Shown here in pieces: positions 19,681 through 27,413 of a DNA stretch of 64,000 bases. The stretch is taken from contig NZ_CP133465.1 of assembly GCF_031191185.1 (NCBI RefSeq), forward strand, positions 2,041,255-2,105,254, given 5' to 3'. The notes below the pieces were generated by a model. The model was not told the DNA's origin. It saw only the letters and a program-made list of their open reading frames with translations, and made no database searches. Each line of letters opens with the position of its first letter. Within the stretch, counting starts at the first letter, position 1. Source of the DNA: Prevotella nigrescens (GTDB lineage: Bacteria; Bacteroidota; Bacteroidia; Bacteroidales; Bacteroidaceae). The translations under genes were made by a program, and so were the position numbers.

Positions 19681-20346
19681 TTACTTCTTTCTGATTAATA
19701 CTTGGTCTATCATACCATAATCCTTAGCTTCCTCAGCCGTCATCCAATAGTTGCGGTCGCTGTCGTTCCATACCTTTTCGTAGGTCTGGTGAGAGTGGTT
19801 GCTGATAATGGTGTAGAGTTCCTTCTTGAACTTCATTATCTCTTTTGCCTCGATTTCGATGTCCGAAGCCTGACCTTGCACACCTCCAAGTGGCTGGTGT
19901 ATCATGACGCGGCTATGCGGCAATGCCGAACGCTTGCCCTCCTGACCCGCTACAAGCAATACGGCTGCCATAGAAGCTGCCATGCCAGTGCAGATGGTAG
20001 CTACGTCGCTGGAGATAAACTGCATGGTATCGTAGATGCCAAGTCCTGCCGTTACGCTTCCGCCGGGCGAGTTGATGTAGATGGAAATATCTTTCCCAGG
20101 GTCTACCGAGTCTAAATAGAGCAGCTGTGCCTGCAGTGTGTTGGCAGTATAGTCGTCAATTTGTGTGCCGAGGAAGATGATACGGTCCATCATTAAACGC
20201 GAGAACACGTCCATCTGTGTTACGTTCAACTGGCGTTCTTCCAATATATATGGATTAAGATATTGGTTCTGCATACTTGTAACCTCGTCTAACACCATGC
20301 CGTTCATACCCAGATGTTGGGTTGCATACTTTCTAAAATCGTTCAT
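19681..20346 (-). CDS. clpP: ClpP, proteolytic subunit of the ClpXP protease
   Basis: This is a cytoplasmic serine protease forming a double heptamer, 221 aa. The catalytic Ser125 is in GMAASMAA and His150 in RVMIHQPLGG; the Asp is probably in the NDSDRNYWM segment. The N-terminal 30 residues may include a propeptide. In many Bacteroidales tig precedes clpP; here tig is 34 kb away, and clpP instead has a long 5' spacer with a hairpin. Confidence 0.97.
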   Translation of the reverse strand: MNDFRKYATQHLGMNGMVLDEVTSMQNQYLNPYILEERQLNVTQMDVFSRLMMDRIIFLGTQIDDYTANTLQAQLLYLDSVDPGKDISIYINSPGGSVTAGLGIYDTMQFISSDVATICTGMAASMAAVLLVAGQEGKRSALPHSRVMIHQPLGGVQGQASDIEIEAKEIMKFKKELYTIISNHSHQTYEKVWNDSDRNYWMTAEEAKDYGMIDQVLIRKK

Positions 20347-20394
20347 TTTATATCCTTATATTATTTTAATTAGACAATAACAAAAAGCGAATAT

Positions 20395-20447
20395 CCTGCT
20401 TTTGTCCATTGCCTTGAATACAAAGACCGTGCCATTGCAAAAGCGGG
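20395..20447 (-). promoter_or_regulatory. Hairpin in the clpP leader
   Basis: CCTGCTTTTG at 20395-20404 pairs with CAAAAGCGGG at 20438-20447 with one mismatch. It lies between the candidate promoter and the clpP start, so the clpP mRNA would carry it about 50-100 bases before the AUG. It could affect translation or mRNA stability; no known riboswitch is recognised. Confidence 0.4.
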
Positions 20448-20466
20448 CGTCCTGTGTATTCTAACA

Positions 20467-20474
20467 CAAAGATA
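20467..20474 (-). promoter_or_regulatory. Candidate -7 box for clpP-clpX
   Basis: The minus strand reads TATCTTTG, matching TAnnTTTG, about 120 bp before the clpP start. Confidence 0.45.
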
Positions 20475-20765
20475 AGAAAAAAATGATAATTACTCAATAA
20501 AAAAACACTTTTTTAATTCTGTCAATTATAGTTTTTTCACCCTTTTGTTAGAAACAGAACCGTGCAGACCGTATTTCGGGTGGTTGATAATTGGTGATGA
20601 ATAAGCAAACGGTTTTACTTTATCCGGACAGGTGCATCTTCTTAGGCACTCTTCTGCCTCGCTTGCATTCAGTGTATCATAAACGAGGAAAAGGAAATAA
20701 AACCGTCAATATTTTTCATAAGCACAGATATTATATAATCATTTTATTATCAAGGTGTTATAAAA

Positions 20766-20897
20766 CCCATTCTTTCGTATTGCAAAGACATAGGTTTTCG
20801 TTCTTAATATCGGCTGTTTTGTAATGTGAAATATACACTTTTACTGTACAAAACCTACTCTTTTGTTCCGCGAAGATGCATATTTTGTAATGTATTG
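20766..20897 (+). repeat. 22-bp degenerate repeat array, locus 2
   Basis: Six contiguous 22-bp units run 20766-20787, 20788-20809, 20810-20831, 20832-20853, 20854-20875 and 20876-20897. Examples are CCCATTCTTTCGTATTGCAA(AG) and CCTACTCTTTTGTTCCGCGA(AG). The array is in the 700-bp spacer between the clpP promoter and a lipoprotein gene. Apart from the clpP leader, nothing else is seen in 20347-21046. Confidence 0.75.
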
Positions 20898-21046
20898 ATA
20901 GATAATAGGTTATATAAGGCATTGCTTCTTGAGAAATGTTTACAATTTTATGGACTCTGTTCTTCTTTGTTATAATGTATGTAGAGATAATAGAGCAATG
21001 GAGCAAGGTATTTGTTTGCTTAGAAATTTGAAACTATACACCAGTG

Positions 21047-21619
21047 TTATTTATCTGACCTGAACTTTCCATTTAAGAGGAGATAGTTGCTTTTCTTGAT
21101 AAGTATATTCTTATCGGGTATAGCAATCACCTTCCTTAAGATAATTTTCTTGTCGCCCGTAATCGTATAATCTATATAGCAATTTTCTATTCCCCCTTTC
21201 CATTGAATGTTCTTTGCCGTGTAGATAAGTAATTTGTCTGTCAGTCTATACTTACTGTCTAATGCACAAAGAAAGAACCGTCCTTCGCCAACTCGATTGT
21301 TTGCAAAGATTAAAAGCAAGTGGGTATTGTCGGCAGAAGGCAGTTTGGCAACGTGGCAATTGCTCAAATCAGTTTCTTTGTCTACGAAAGTAGCGATTAA
21401 CGGCATTGCTTCTTCACTCGGAATGATTGTCTCTGGCAAGTCTATAATAAAGTCGTAGGAGTATTTGAATGGGAATTTTATGGTTGGAATACGCTTGTAA
21501 AAAGCTGCGAATGTTTCTTTCTGGAGCGACATAACGGCTGTGGGAACAATGGCTTTCCTTGCACTACAGCTACAAGAAATTATCAATAATACGAGAGAAA
21601 GAAGTGCTATACGAACCAT
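21047..21619 (-). CDS. Lipoprotein of unknown function, third gene of the surE-lpxB operon
   Basis: The 190-aa product has a lipoprotein signal (VLLIISC, lipidated Cys16). The mature part mixes strands and basic residues, with motifs HLLLIFANNRVGEGRFFLCA and ILRKVIAIPDKN. It follows lpxB by 7 bp and is probably co-transcribed, which suggests an envelope role. No family is recognised. Confidence 0.75.
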   Translation of the reverse strand: MVRIALLSLVLLIISCSCSARKAIVPTAVMSLQKETFAAFYKRIPTIKFPFKYSYDFIIDLPETIIPSEEAMPLIATFVDKETDLSNCHVAKLPSADNTHLLLIFANNRVGEGRFFLCALDSKYRLTDKLLIYTAKNIQWKGGIENCYIDYTITGDKKIILRKVIAIPDKNILIKKSNYLLLNGKFRSDK

Positions 21620-21626
21620 GTTCTTA

Positions 21627-22766
21627 CTATCTTTTTAGCAAATAAACCATCAGGTTGGCAGCATTGTCGGGTGCAATGTGGTTGCCAAGTTTTTCTTTCA
21701 TCTGTTCATACTCGGCAAGCATGGTTTCGCGGTAAGGCTGTCCAGGCAGAATACGATAGAGTTCGTTGGCAATATTCCGTATTTTAAATCGGTCGGCAAA
21801 TAGTTCCTGCACTACTTCCCTATCGGCAATGAGATTTACCAACGATATAAAGCGCACCTTTATTATGTGTCTGAACGCAAAACGGATAAGGCTTGGCAAT
21901 GGTGTTTCATAGCAAACCACTTGCGGAACATTAAATAAGGCTGTCTCTAAAGTAGCCGTTCCGCTCGTAACAAGTGCGGTCGTAGCGTGCGAAAGTAGCT
22001 CGTATGTATTGTTTTTTATAGCTTTCGCATGATATTTGCTTACAAATTGCTCGTAACAAGCACTATCTATTGATGGTGCACCTGCTATTACTATTTGGTA
22101 ATCTTCGAAGCGTGAGGCAGCTTCGAGCATAGATGGCAGGTTGTCTTTTATCTCTTGCTTTCGGCTTCCTGCCAAGATGGCGATGATAGGTTTGTCGTTC
22201 TGCAAGCCGTTACGACTGCAAAAATCCTCCTTTGTCTCTGTGTACTGGCTCTTGAACGTTGCAACTTCCTCTGCCGTAGGGTTGCCAACGTAGTGTATTT
22301 TGTAGTTGTGCTTCCGCTCAAAGAAATCGATTTCAAATGGCAAAATAGAGAACATCTCTTTCACATCTCGCTTTATTGCGCGGATACGCCACTCTTTCCA
22401 CGCCCATATTTTGGGTGAAATATAGTAATAAACAGGTATTTTGGTGTTCTTGTGAACGAATTTTGCTATTTTCAGATTAAAGCCCGGATAATCTACAAGT
22501 ATCACGACATCGGGCTGCCACTTAACTATGTCCTCCTTACAGAACTTCATATTCTTCATGATAGCAGGCAAATGCAACAGCACAGGAACAAATCCCATAT
22601 AGGCAAGTTTCTTGTAATGGCGCACACATGTGCCGCCAATGTTTTGCATTAAATCGCCACCGAAGAAGCGAAACTCTGCCGCTTCGTCAAATTTCCTAAG
22701 CGATTGCATCAAGCGCGATGCGTGCAAATCGCCCGATGCTTCGCCAACTATCAGATAATACTTCAT
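21627..22766 (-). CDS. lpxB: Lipid-A-disaccharide synthase
   Basis: It joins UDP-2,3-diacylglucosamine to lipid X to form the lipid A disaccharide at the cytoplasmic face of the inner membrane. The 379-aa product is a GT19-family enzyme with YLIVGEASGDLHASRL at the N-terminus, VDYPGFNLKIA, YYISPKIWAW, YVGNPTAEEV and LAGSRKQEI. It starts 51 bp after surE and is followed by a lipoprotein gene 7 bp on. Confidence 0.95.
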   Translation of the reverse strand: MKYYLIVGEASGDLHASRLMQSLRKFDEAAEFRFFGGDLMQNIGGTCVRHYKKLAYMGFVPVLLHLPAIMKNMKFCKEDIVKWQPDVVILVDYPGFNLKIAKFVHKNTKIPVYYYISPKIWAWKEWRIRAIKRDVKEMFSILPFEIDFFERKHNYKIHYVGNPTAEEVATFKSQYTETKEDFCSRNGLQNDKPIIAILAGSRKQEIKDNLPSMLEAASRFEDYQIVIAGAPSIDSACYEQFVSKYHAKAIKNNTYELLSHATTALVTSGTATLETALFNVPQVVCYETPLPSLIRFAFRHIIKVRFISLVNLIADREVVQELFADRFKIRNIANELYRILPGQPYRETMLAEYEQMKEKLGNHIAPDNAANLMVYLLKR

Positions 22767-22817
22767 TCTTCAGACGGTTATTGTTAATTTATTAATGAAA
22801 GAGAGTTGTATTTGGGC

Positions 22818-23591
22818 TTACTGTTCCCACGCCTTCAGTTTGTCCAGCACATCGTAGTCGGTAATGTCGATGCGTGTTGGTGTTACCGAGACATAACCTT
22901 CTTCCAATGCCCAACGGTCAGTATCGGTTGCTGAAGGCTCATCGTTGCGATATTCACCCAGCATCCAATAATAGTCAAACCCCCTTGGGTGTTCGCAGCG
23001 AAGAGTTTCTTTTATCCAGCTACCGTACCCCATTCGACAGACTTTGATACCCTTGAAGCTGTTGCGGATAGGGAAGTTCACATTCAGGCAAACACCCTTG
23101 GGCAAACCATCGCTCAACACTTCCTTTACTATCTTTACGACATAGCTGCGGAGATGTTCAAGATTGGCATCTGGATTATAGTCGCACGACGAGAAAGCAA
23201 TGGAAGGAATGTACTTTAAGCAGCCTTCTCTGGCAATGCCCATTGTACCGCTGTAATGCGTATTCACCGAGGAATTGTCGCCATGATTAATACCTCCAAG
23301 AATTAAATCAGGTCTCCGTCCATCTGTTAAAATCTGTTCGAAAGTAATCTTTACACAGTCTACAGGAGTTCCTGTACACGACCATACATCACAATTAGGA
23401 ATATTATAGCGGCGGTTTAACCGTAGAGGAATGTTTGCAGAGAAAGCGCACGAAAAACCCGAGCGAGGACCCTCGGGAGCACAAACTAAAATATCGGCAA
23501 AGTCGGACAAAAATGAAACCAATGTTTTAATGCCATTAGCGTTATATCCATCGTCGTTGGAGATGAGGATAAGCGGTCGTTTACAATTCAT
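22818..23591 (-). CDS. surE: 5'-nucleotidase SurE
   Basis: This is a metal-dependent nucleoside-monophosphate phosphatase of 257 aa. The N-terminal motif LISNDDGYNANGI supplies metal-binding Asp-Asp; GINHGDNSS and HYSGTMGIAREG complete the active site. The start is the ATG at 23589-23591 (MNCKRP). The frame runs 45 codons further upstream, but that part does not fit the family and would cross the divergent promoter region. It leads the surE-lpxB-lipoprotein operon. Confidence 0.94.
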   Translation of the reverse strand: MNCKRPLILISNDDGYNANGIKTLVSFLSDFADILVCAPEGPRSGFSCAFSANIPLRLNRRYNIPNCDVWSCTGTPVDCVKITFEQILTDGRRPDLILGGINHGDNSSVNTHYSGTMGIAREGCLKYIPSIAFSSCDYNPDANLEHLRSYVVKIVKEVLSDGLPKGVCLNVNFPIRNSFKGIKVCRMGYGSWIKETLRCEHPRGFDYYWMLGEYRNDEPSATDTDRWALEEGYVSVTPTRIDITDYDVLDKLKAWEQ

Positions 23592-23613
23592 AAATTTTAT
23601 TTTCTTTTGCCTG

Positions 23614-23621
23614 CAAAAATA
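23614..23621 (-). promoter_or_regulatory. Candidate -7 box for surE-lpxB
   Basis: The minus strand reads TATTTTTG (TAnnTTTG) 23 bp before the surE ATG. It supports the shorter surE start. Confidence 0.4.
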
Positions 23622-23663
23622 CGAAAAAAGGTTTATAAATATAGCTTTCTCGCTTAAAATATG

Positions 23664-23671
23664 TATCTTTG
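23664..23671 (+). promoter_or_regulatory. Candidate -7 box for parA
   Basis: The plus strand reads TATCTTTG (TAnnTTTG) 30 bp before the parA ATG. It is divergent from the surE box. Confidence 0.5.
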
Positions 23672-23701
23672 TCGGCAAAACAAGTATAGGAAAAGAATAA
23701 A

Positions 23702-24469
23702 ATGGGAAAAATAATCGCAGTGGCAAACCAGAAGGGTGGTGTAGGAAAAACCACCTCTACCATCAATCTTGCGGCATCGTTGGCAACTTTAGAAAAGTCG
23801 GTTCTCGTTATTGATGCCGACCCTCAGGCGAATGCTTCAAGTGGTTTGGGCGTTGACATAAACGAAGTTGATTGTTCGTTGTACGAATGTATCATTGACC
23901 ATACAGATGTTCGCGATGCCATTTATACCACAGATATAGAAGGAATGGACATTGTTCCGAGCCATATCAATCTTGTTGGGGCAGAGATTGAGATGCTGCA
24001 AATAAGCGATAGAGAAGAAGTATTGCAAAAGCTCTTGGACCCTATTCGTAACGATTACGACTATATACTTATAGATTGCAGTCCATCTTTGGGCTTAATT
24101 ACTGTGAATGCATTGACGGCAGCCGACTCTGTTATTATTCCAGTACAATGCGAATATTTTGCGCTCGAAGGCATTAGCAAACTGTTGAATACGATTAAGA
24201 TTATAAAAAGCAAGCTGAATCCGAAGTTAGAAATCGAAGGATTTCTACTTACAATGTACGATAGTCGTTTAAGATTGGCACGTCAAATCTACGACGAAGT
24301 AAAGCGACACTTCCAAGAATTGGTGTTTAAGACCGTTATTCAGCGCAATGTTAAACTCTCGGAAAGTCCCAGTCATGGCTTGCCGGTAATACTTTACGAT
24401 GCCGATTCTACAGGAGCAAAGAACCATTTAGCTTTGGCTAAGGAGATTATAGAAAAAAATAAGAAATAG
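23702..24469 (+). CDS. parA: ParA/Soj chromosome-partitioning ATPase
   Basis: The 255-aa product carries the deviant Walker A motif KGGVGKTTSTINLAASLA at residues 11-28, VLVIDADPQANAS and YILIDCSPSLG. It binds DNA non-specifically in the ATP state and, with ParB, segregates origin regions. It is followed 42 bp on by parB. Its place next to parB, and not near a phage or plasmid gene, makes a chromosomal role likely. Confidence 0.95.
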   Translation: MGKIIAVANQKGGVGKTTSTINLAASLATLEKSVLVIDADPQANASSGLGVDINEVDCSLYECIIDHTDVRDAIYTTDIEGMDIVPSHINLVGAEIEMLQISDREEVLQKLLDPIRNDYDYILIDCSPSLGLITVNALTAADSVIIPVQCEYFALEGISKLLNTIKIIKSKLNPKLEIEGFLLTMYDSRLRLARQIYDEVKRHFQELVFKTVIQRNVKLSESPSHGLPVILYDADSTGAKNHLALAKEIIEKNKK

Positions 24470-24511
24470 GAAAAACCTACTGAACCTCTTTAAGACTTAC
24501 CAACAGAAACG

Positions 24512-25420
24512 ATGGCAGTACATAAAAAATATAATAGAAACGCAAAGGTTAATGCACTTGGGAGAGGCTTAGATGCTTTGATCTCGACGGGAACAGTAAG
24601 TGCGCAAGGTAGTTCAACGATAAATGAAGTCCCTATTGACCAAATTGAAGCAAATCCCGACCAGCCTCGAAGGGAGTTTGACCCAGTGGCATTAGAGGAA
24701 CTTGCAAACAGCATTAAGCAGCTTGGATTGGTGCAACCCATCACGCTTCGGCAGTTAGACGAACACAAATTTCAAATAATAGCGGGAGAACGGCGTTGGC
24801 GTGCATCGCAGTTGGCGGGTCTTACAGCTATTCCTGCTTACATTAGAACCATTAAAGACGAAAACGTAATGGAACTTGCGCTGGTGGAAAACATACAGCG
24901 CGAGGATTTGAATGCCATAGAAATAGCTCTTGCATATGAACATTTGCAAGAAAAAAGTGGATTGACTCAAGAGAAGATTGCAGCCCGGGTAGGGAAGAGT
25001 CGTGTCGCTGTTACCAACTATCTACGTCTGCTCAGACTCCCTGCACAAGTGCAGATGGCTTTACAGAAGAAAGAGATAGACATGGGACACGCACGTGCGT
25101 TGCTCTCATTGAGTAGTCCTTCGCAGCAAATAAAACTGTTCCACGAAATTCAGAAGAACGCTTTCAGTGTGCGAAAAGTGGAAGAACTCTGCCAACAGCT
25201 TAACAATGGCGAGGATATACAGACTGCAAAGAAGAAGATTGCAGCCAAATCGAAACTTCCGGAAGAGTTTAATCTGTTGAAAAAGCGTCTTTCCAATTTC
25301 TTCAATACGAAAGTGCAAATGACCTATGGGGCGAAGGGAAAGGGAAAAATCAGTATTCTTTTTGCTTCTGAAGAAGAATTATTGCATATCATGGAAGTAA
25401 TGGACGGACTAAAGCAGTAA
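24512..25420 (+). CDS. parB: ParB/Spo0J chromosome-partitioning protein
   Basis: The 302-aa product has an N-terminal ParA-interaction segment (LGRGLDALI) and the ParB nuclease-like fold with the CTP-binding motifs PNQPRR-type (NPDQPRREFD) and GERRWRAS. A helix-turn-helix (about residues 140-180, LTQEKIAARVGKSRVAVTNY) should bind parS, and a C-terminal dimer domain follows. I found no obvious TGTTNCACGTGAAACA-type parS by eye in the window. It is coupled to parA. Confidence 0.95.
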   Translation: MAVHKKYNRNAKVNALGRGLDALISTGTVSAQGSSTINEVPIDQIEANPDQPRREFDPVALEELANSIKQLGLVQPITLRQLDEHKFQIIAGERRWRASQLAGLTAIPAYIRTIKDENVMELALVENIQREDLNAIEIALAYEHLQEKSGLTQEKIAARVGKSRVAVTNYLRLLRLPAQVQMALQKKEIDMGHARALLSLSSPSQQIKLFHEIQKNAFSVRKVEELCQQLNNGEDIQTAKKKIAAKSKLPEEFNLLKKRLSNFFNTKVQMTYGAKGKGKISILFASEEELLHIMEVMDGLKQ

Positions 25421-25443
25421 TGGAAAGTATAATTAAAAGTTAA

Positions 25444-26217
25444 GTGAAACAAAATCAGAATATATTCCATCTCTTATTACTAACATTGCTGTTGGTGATA
25501 AGTTATACTGAAACAATAAACGCACAAGTTGTTTATAGCGATTCTGTCAAGGTTCTATATCCTAAGGAAGAAGGATTTGACACATTGTCGAACAGCGGGA
25601 ATAATAAGCAAAAGAATAAAATCTCATTATCGTCCGATAAGACCTTACAACTGAATAAGGCTACAACGAAAGATGGAGAGTACCTAAAGGCGAATTGGAA
25701 CAAGTGGCACCCCAATCCTAAAAAGGCTTTATGGCTGGCAATAGCCCTGCCCGGGGCTGGTCAGATTTACAACCGTAAGTATTGGAAGTTGCCTATTTTC
25801 TATGGTGGGCTAACGGGTTGTATCTATGCAATGACTTGGAATAACCAGATGTATCGGGACTATCAAAGGGCTTATAAAGATATTATGGACGACGATCCTA
25901 ATACGCAAAGCTACAATAACTTCTTGCATTTAGGAACAAAAATAACCGATGCGAATAAGAGTTATTACCAAAGTCTATTCAAAAAACGTAAAGACCGTTT
26001 CCGCAGATGGCGCGATTTAAGTATATTTGCAACAGTTGCCGTTTATGCTTTGTCGGTGATTGATGCCTACGTAGATGCTTCGCTCTCTAATTTCAACATA
26101 TCAGATGATTTATCGTTGCATATTTCTCCAGTTGTATTAAATAGCAATTCATCTGCTAATATAACTAATTTCTTAAAGGGTTCTGCAATTGGCGTAGGTT
26201 GTAAACTTACCTTTTAA
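25444..26217 (+). CDS. DUF5683-type membrane protein
   Basis: The 257-aa product begins at GTG (25444), followed by a signal peptide or membrane segment (LLLLTLLLVISYTETINAQ). The middle carries the family's core: WHPNPKKALWLAIALPGAGQ followed by IYNRKYWKLPIFYGG, a hydrophobic segment, then a YRDYQRAY region. A second hydrophobic segment lies near 200. It is encoded between parB and the transglycosylase, an order I recall as common in Bacteroidales. Function unknown, probably in the envelope. Confidence 0.8.
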   Translation: MKQNQNIFHLLLLTLLLVISYTETINAQVVYSDSVKVLYPKEEGFDTLSNSGNNKQKNKISLSSDKTLQLNKATTKDGEYLKANWNKWHPNPKKALWLAIALPGAGQIYNRKYWKLPIFYGGLTGCIYAMTWNNQMYRDYQRAYKDIMDDDPNTQSYNNFLHLGTKITDANKSYYQSLFKKRKDRFRRWRDLSIFATVAVYALSVIDAYVDASLSNFNISDDLSLHISPVVLNSNSSANITNFLKGSAIGVGCKLTF

Positions 26218-26258
26218 CAGACGAAAACAGCGTTTTCGTGCCACAAAATAAGAAAGAA

Positions 26259-27380
26259 ATGATAGAAGAAAAGAAGATTTTTGCCATTATAATACTATTG
26301 CTGAGCGTTTGTATAGCATTCGCCCAGCAACAGATAGTGAAGGATAATCATGGCCGAACGATGCAAATAAACATTCCAGATGCACCAGAGATTATGGCTG
26401 AAACTGGGGCTGGATATGCTGGAACAAAAAGTTATGTAAAGGAAAACAACGTGAATGCGGCAGCAGTTCCAATGGAAATGGAAGAAGAAACTGTTGCTGT
26501 CGGTCGTCTTATTAACCGAATATCAGGCTCACTATGCCTCTCTTATAATCCGGAAGTGCAGAAACACATTGATAAATACGTAAGACAAGGTCGTCGTTCT
26601 ACAAGTTGTTTGCTGGCACGAGCAAGTTATTACAATCCTATCTTTGAAGAAGCATTGCTCTATTACGGTCTTCCTTTAGAGTTAAAGTATCTGCCTGTGA
26701 TAGAATCGGGGCTGAATCCAAAGGCTGTTTCAGGTAAAGGTGCTGCTGGGTTATGGCAACTTATGCCCGCAACGGGGCGACAATACAACTTGCAGATAAA
26801 CACGTTTGTAGACGAAAGGCTCGACCCCATTAAGTCTTCGTATGCTGCCGCACGATTGTTGGCTGACCTTTATAAACGTTTTGGCGATTGGTCTTTAGTG
26901 TTGGCGGCTTACAATTGCGGTCCGACAAGAGTGAGCAATGCGATTGAAAAGACGGGAAATAATACCGACTTTTGGCAAATCTATGAGTTGCTGCCAAAAG
27001 AAACGCGTGGCTATGTACCAGCTTTCATTGCTGCCAACTACGTAATGAACTGTTATGCAGAATACAATATTTTGCCAGAGCCAACTGGATTGCCAGAGAG
27101 GGCTGGTCGGGTTGTGGTTACAGAAGATGTGTCGTTGACTAAAATAGCAAATGTCTTGAATATGGATGTTGCAGATCTGCGAGCATTAAATCCACAATAT
27201 CGGCAAGACATTGTTAAGACGACAGAGGGTGCAGCCACGCTTTTGTTACCTTCAGAAAAGGTGAAATGCTTTACTGACAATGTCTCTCAATTGTACGAAA
27301 GCAGTAAAAACACAGAAGAACAGCAGTTGGAAATGACAGCACGAATAGAGAAAGAAACAATGCACAATCCACATAGTTAA
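26259..27380 (+). CDS. MltD-like membrane-bound lytic murein transglycosylase
   Basis: It cleaves the MurNAc-GlcNAc bond of peptidoglycan. From the ATG at 26259 the product is 373 aa with a signal peptide (FAIIILLLSVCIAFAQ). The SLT domain (about 130-270) has LKYLPVIESGLNPKAVS, whose Glu is catalytic, then GAAGLWQLMPATG and LAAYNCGP. A single LysM-like domain (about 300-345) follows for glycan binding. A GTG at 26238 would add seven residues; I prefer the ATG for its cleaner signal sequence. It lies 33 bp upstream of rel. Confidence 0.88.
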   Translation: MIEEKKIFAIIILLLSVCIAFAQQQIVKDNHGRTMQINIPDAPEIMAETGAGYAGTKSYVKENNVNAAAVPMEMEEETVAVGRLINRISGSLCLSYNPEVQKHIDKYVRQGRRSTSCLLARASYYNPIFEEALLYYGLPLELKYLPVIESGLNPKAVSGKGAAGLWQLMPATGRQYNLQINTFVDERLDPIKSSYAAARLLADLYKRFGDWSLVLAAYNCGPTRVSNAIEKTGNNTDFWQIYELLPKETRGYVPAFIAANYVMNCYAEYNILPEPTGLPERAGRVVVTEDVSLTKIANVLNMDVADLRALNPQYRQDIVKTTEGAATLLLPSEKVKCFTDNVSQLYESSKNTEEQQLEMTARIEKETMHNPHS

Positions 27381-27413
27381 TCGAAGAATTATACCAAAAG
27401 GAAGGACTACATT

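Noticed and set aside
23592..23726. N-terminal extension of SurE
   Set aside because: SurE proteins begin just before the SNDDG motif, and the extension would cover the divergent promoter boxes.
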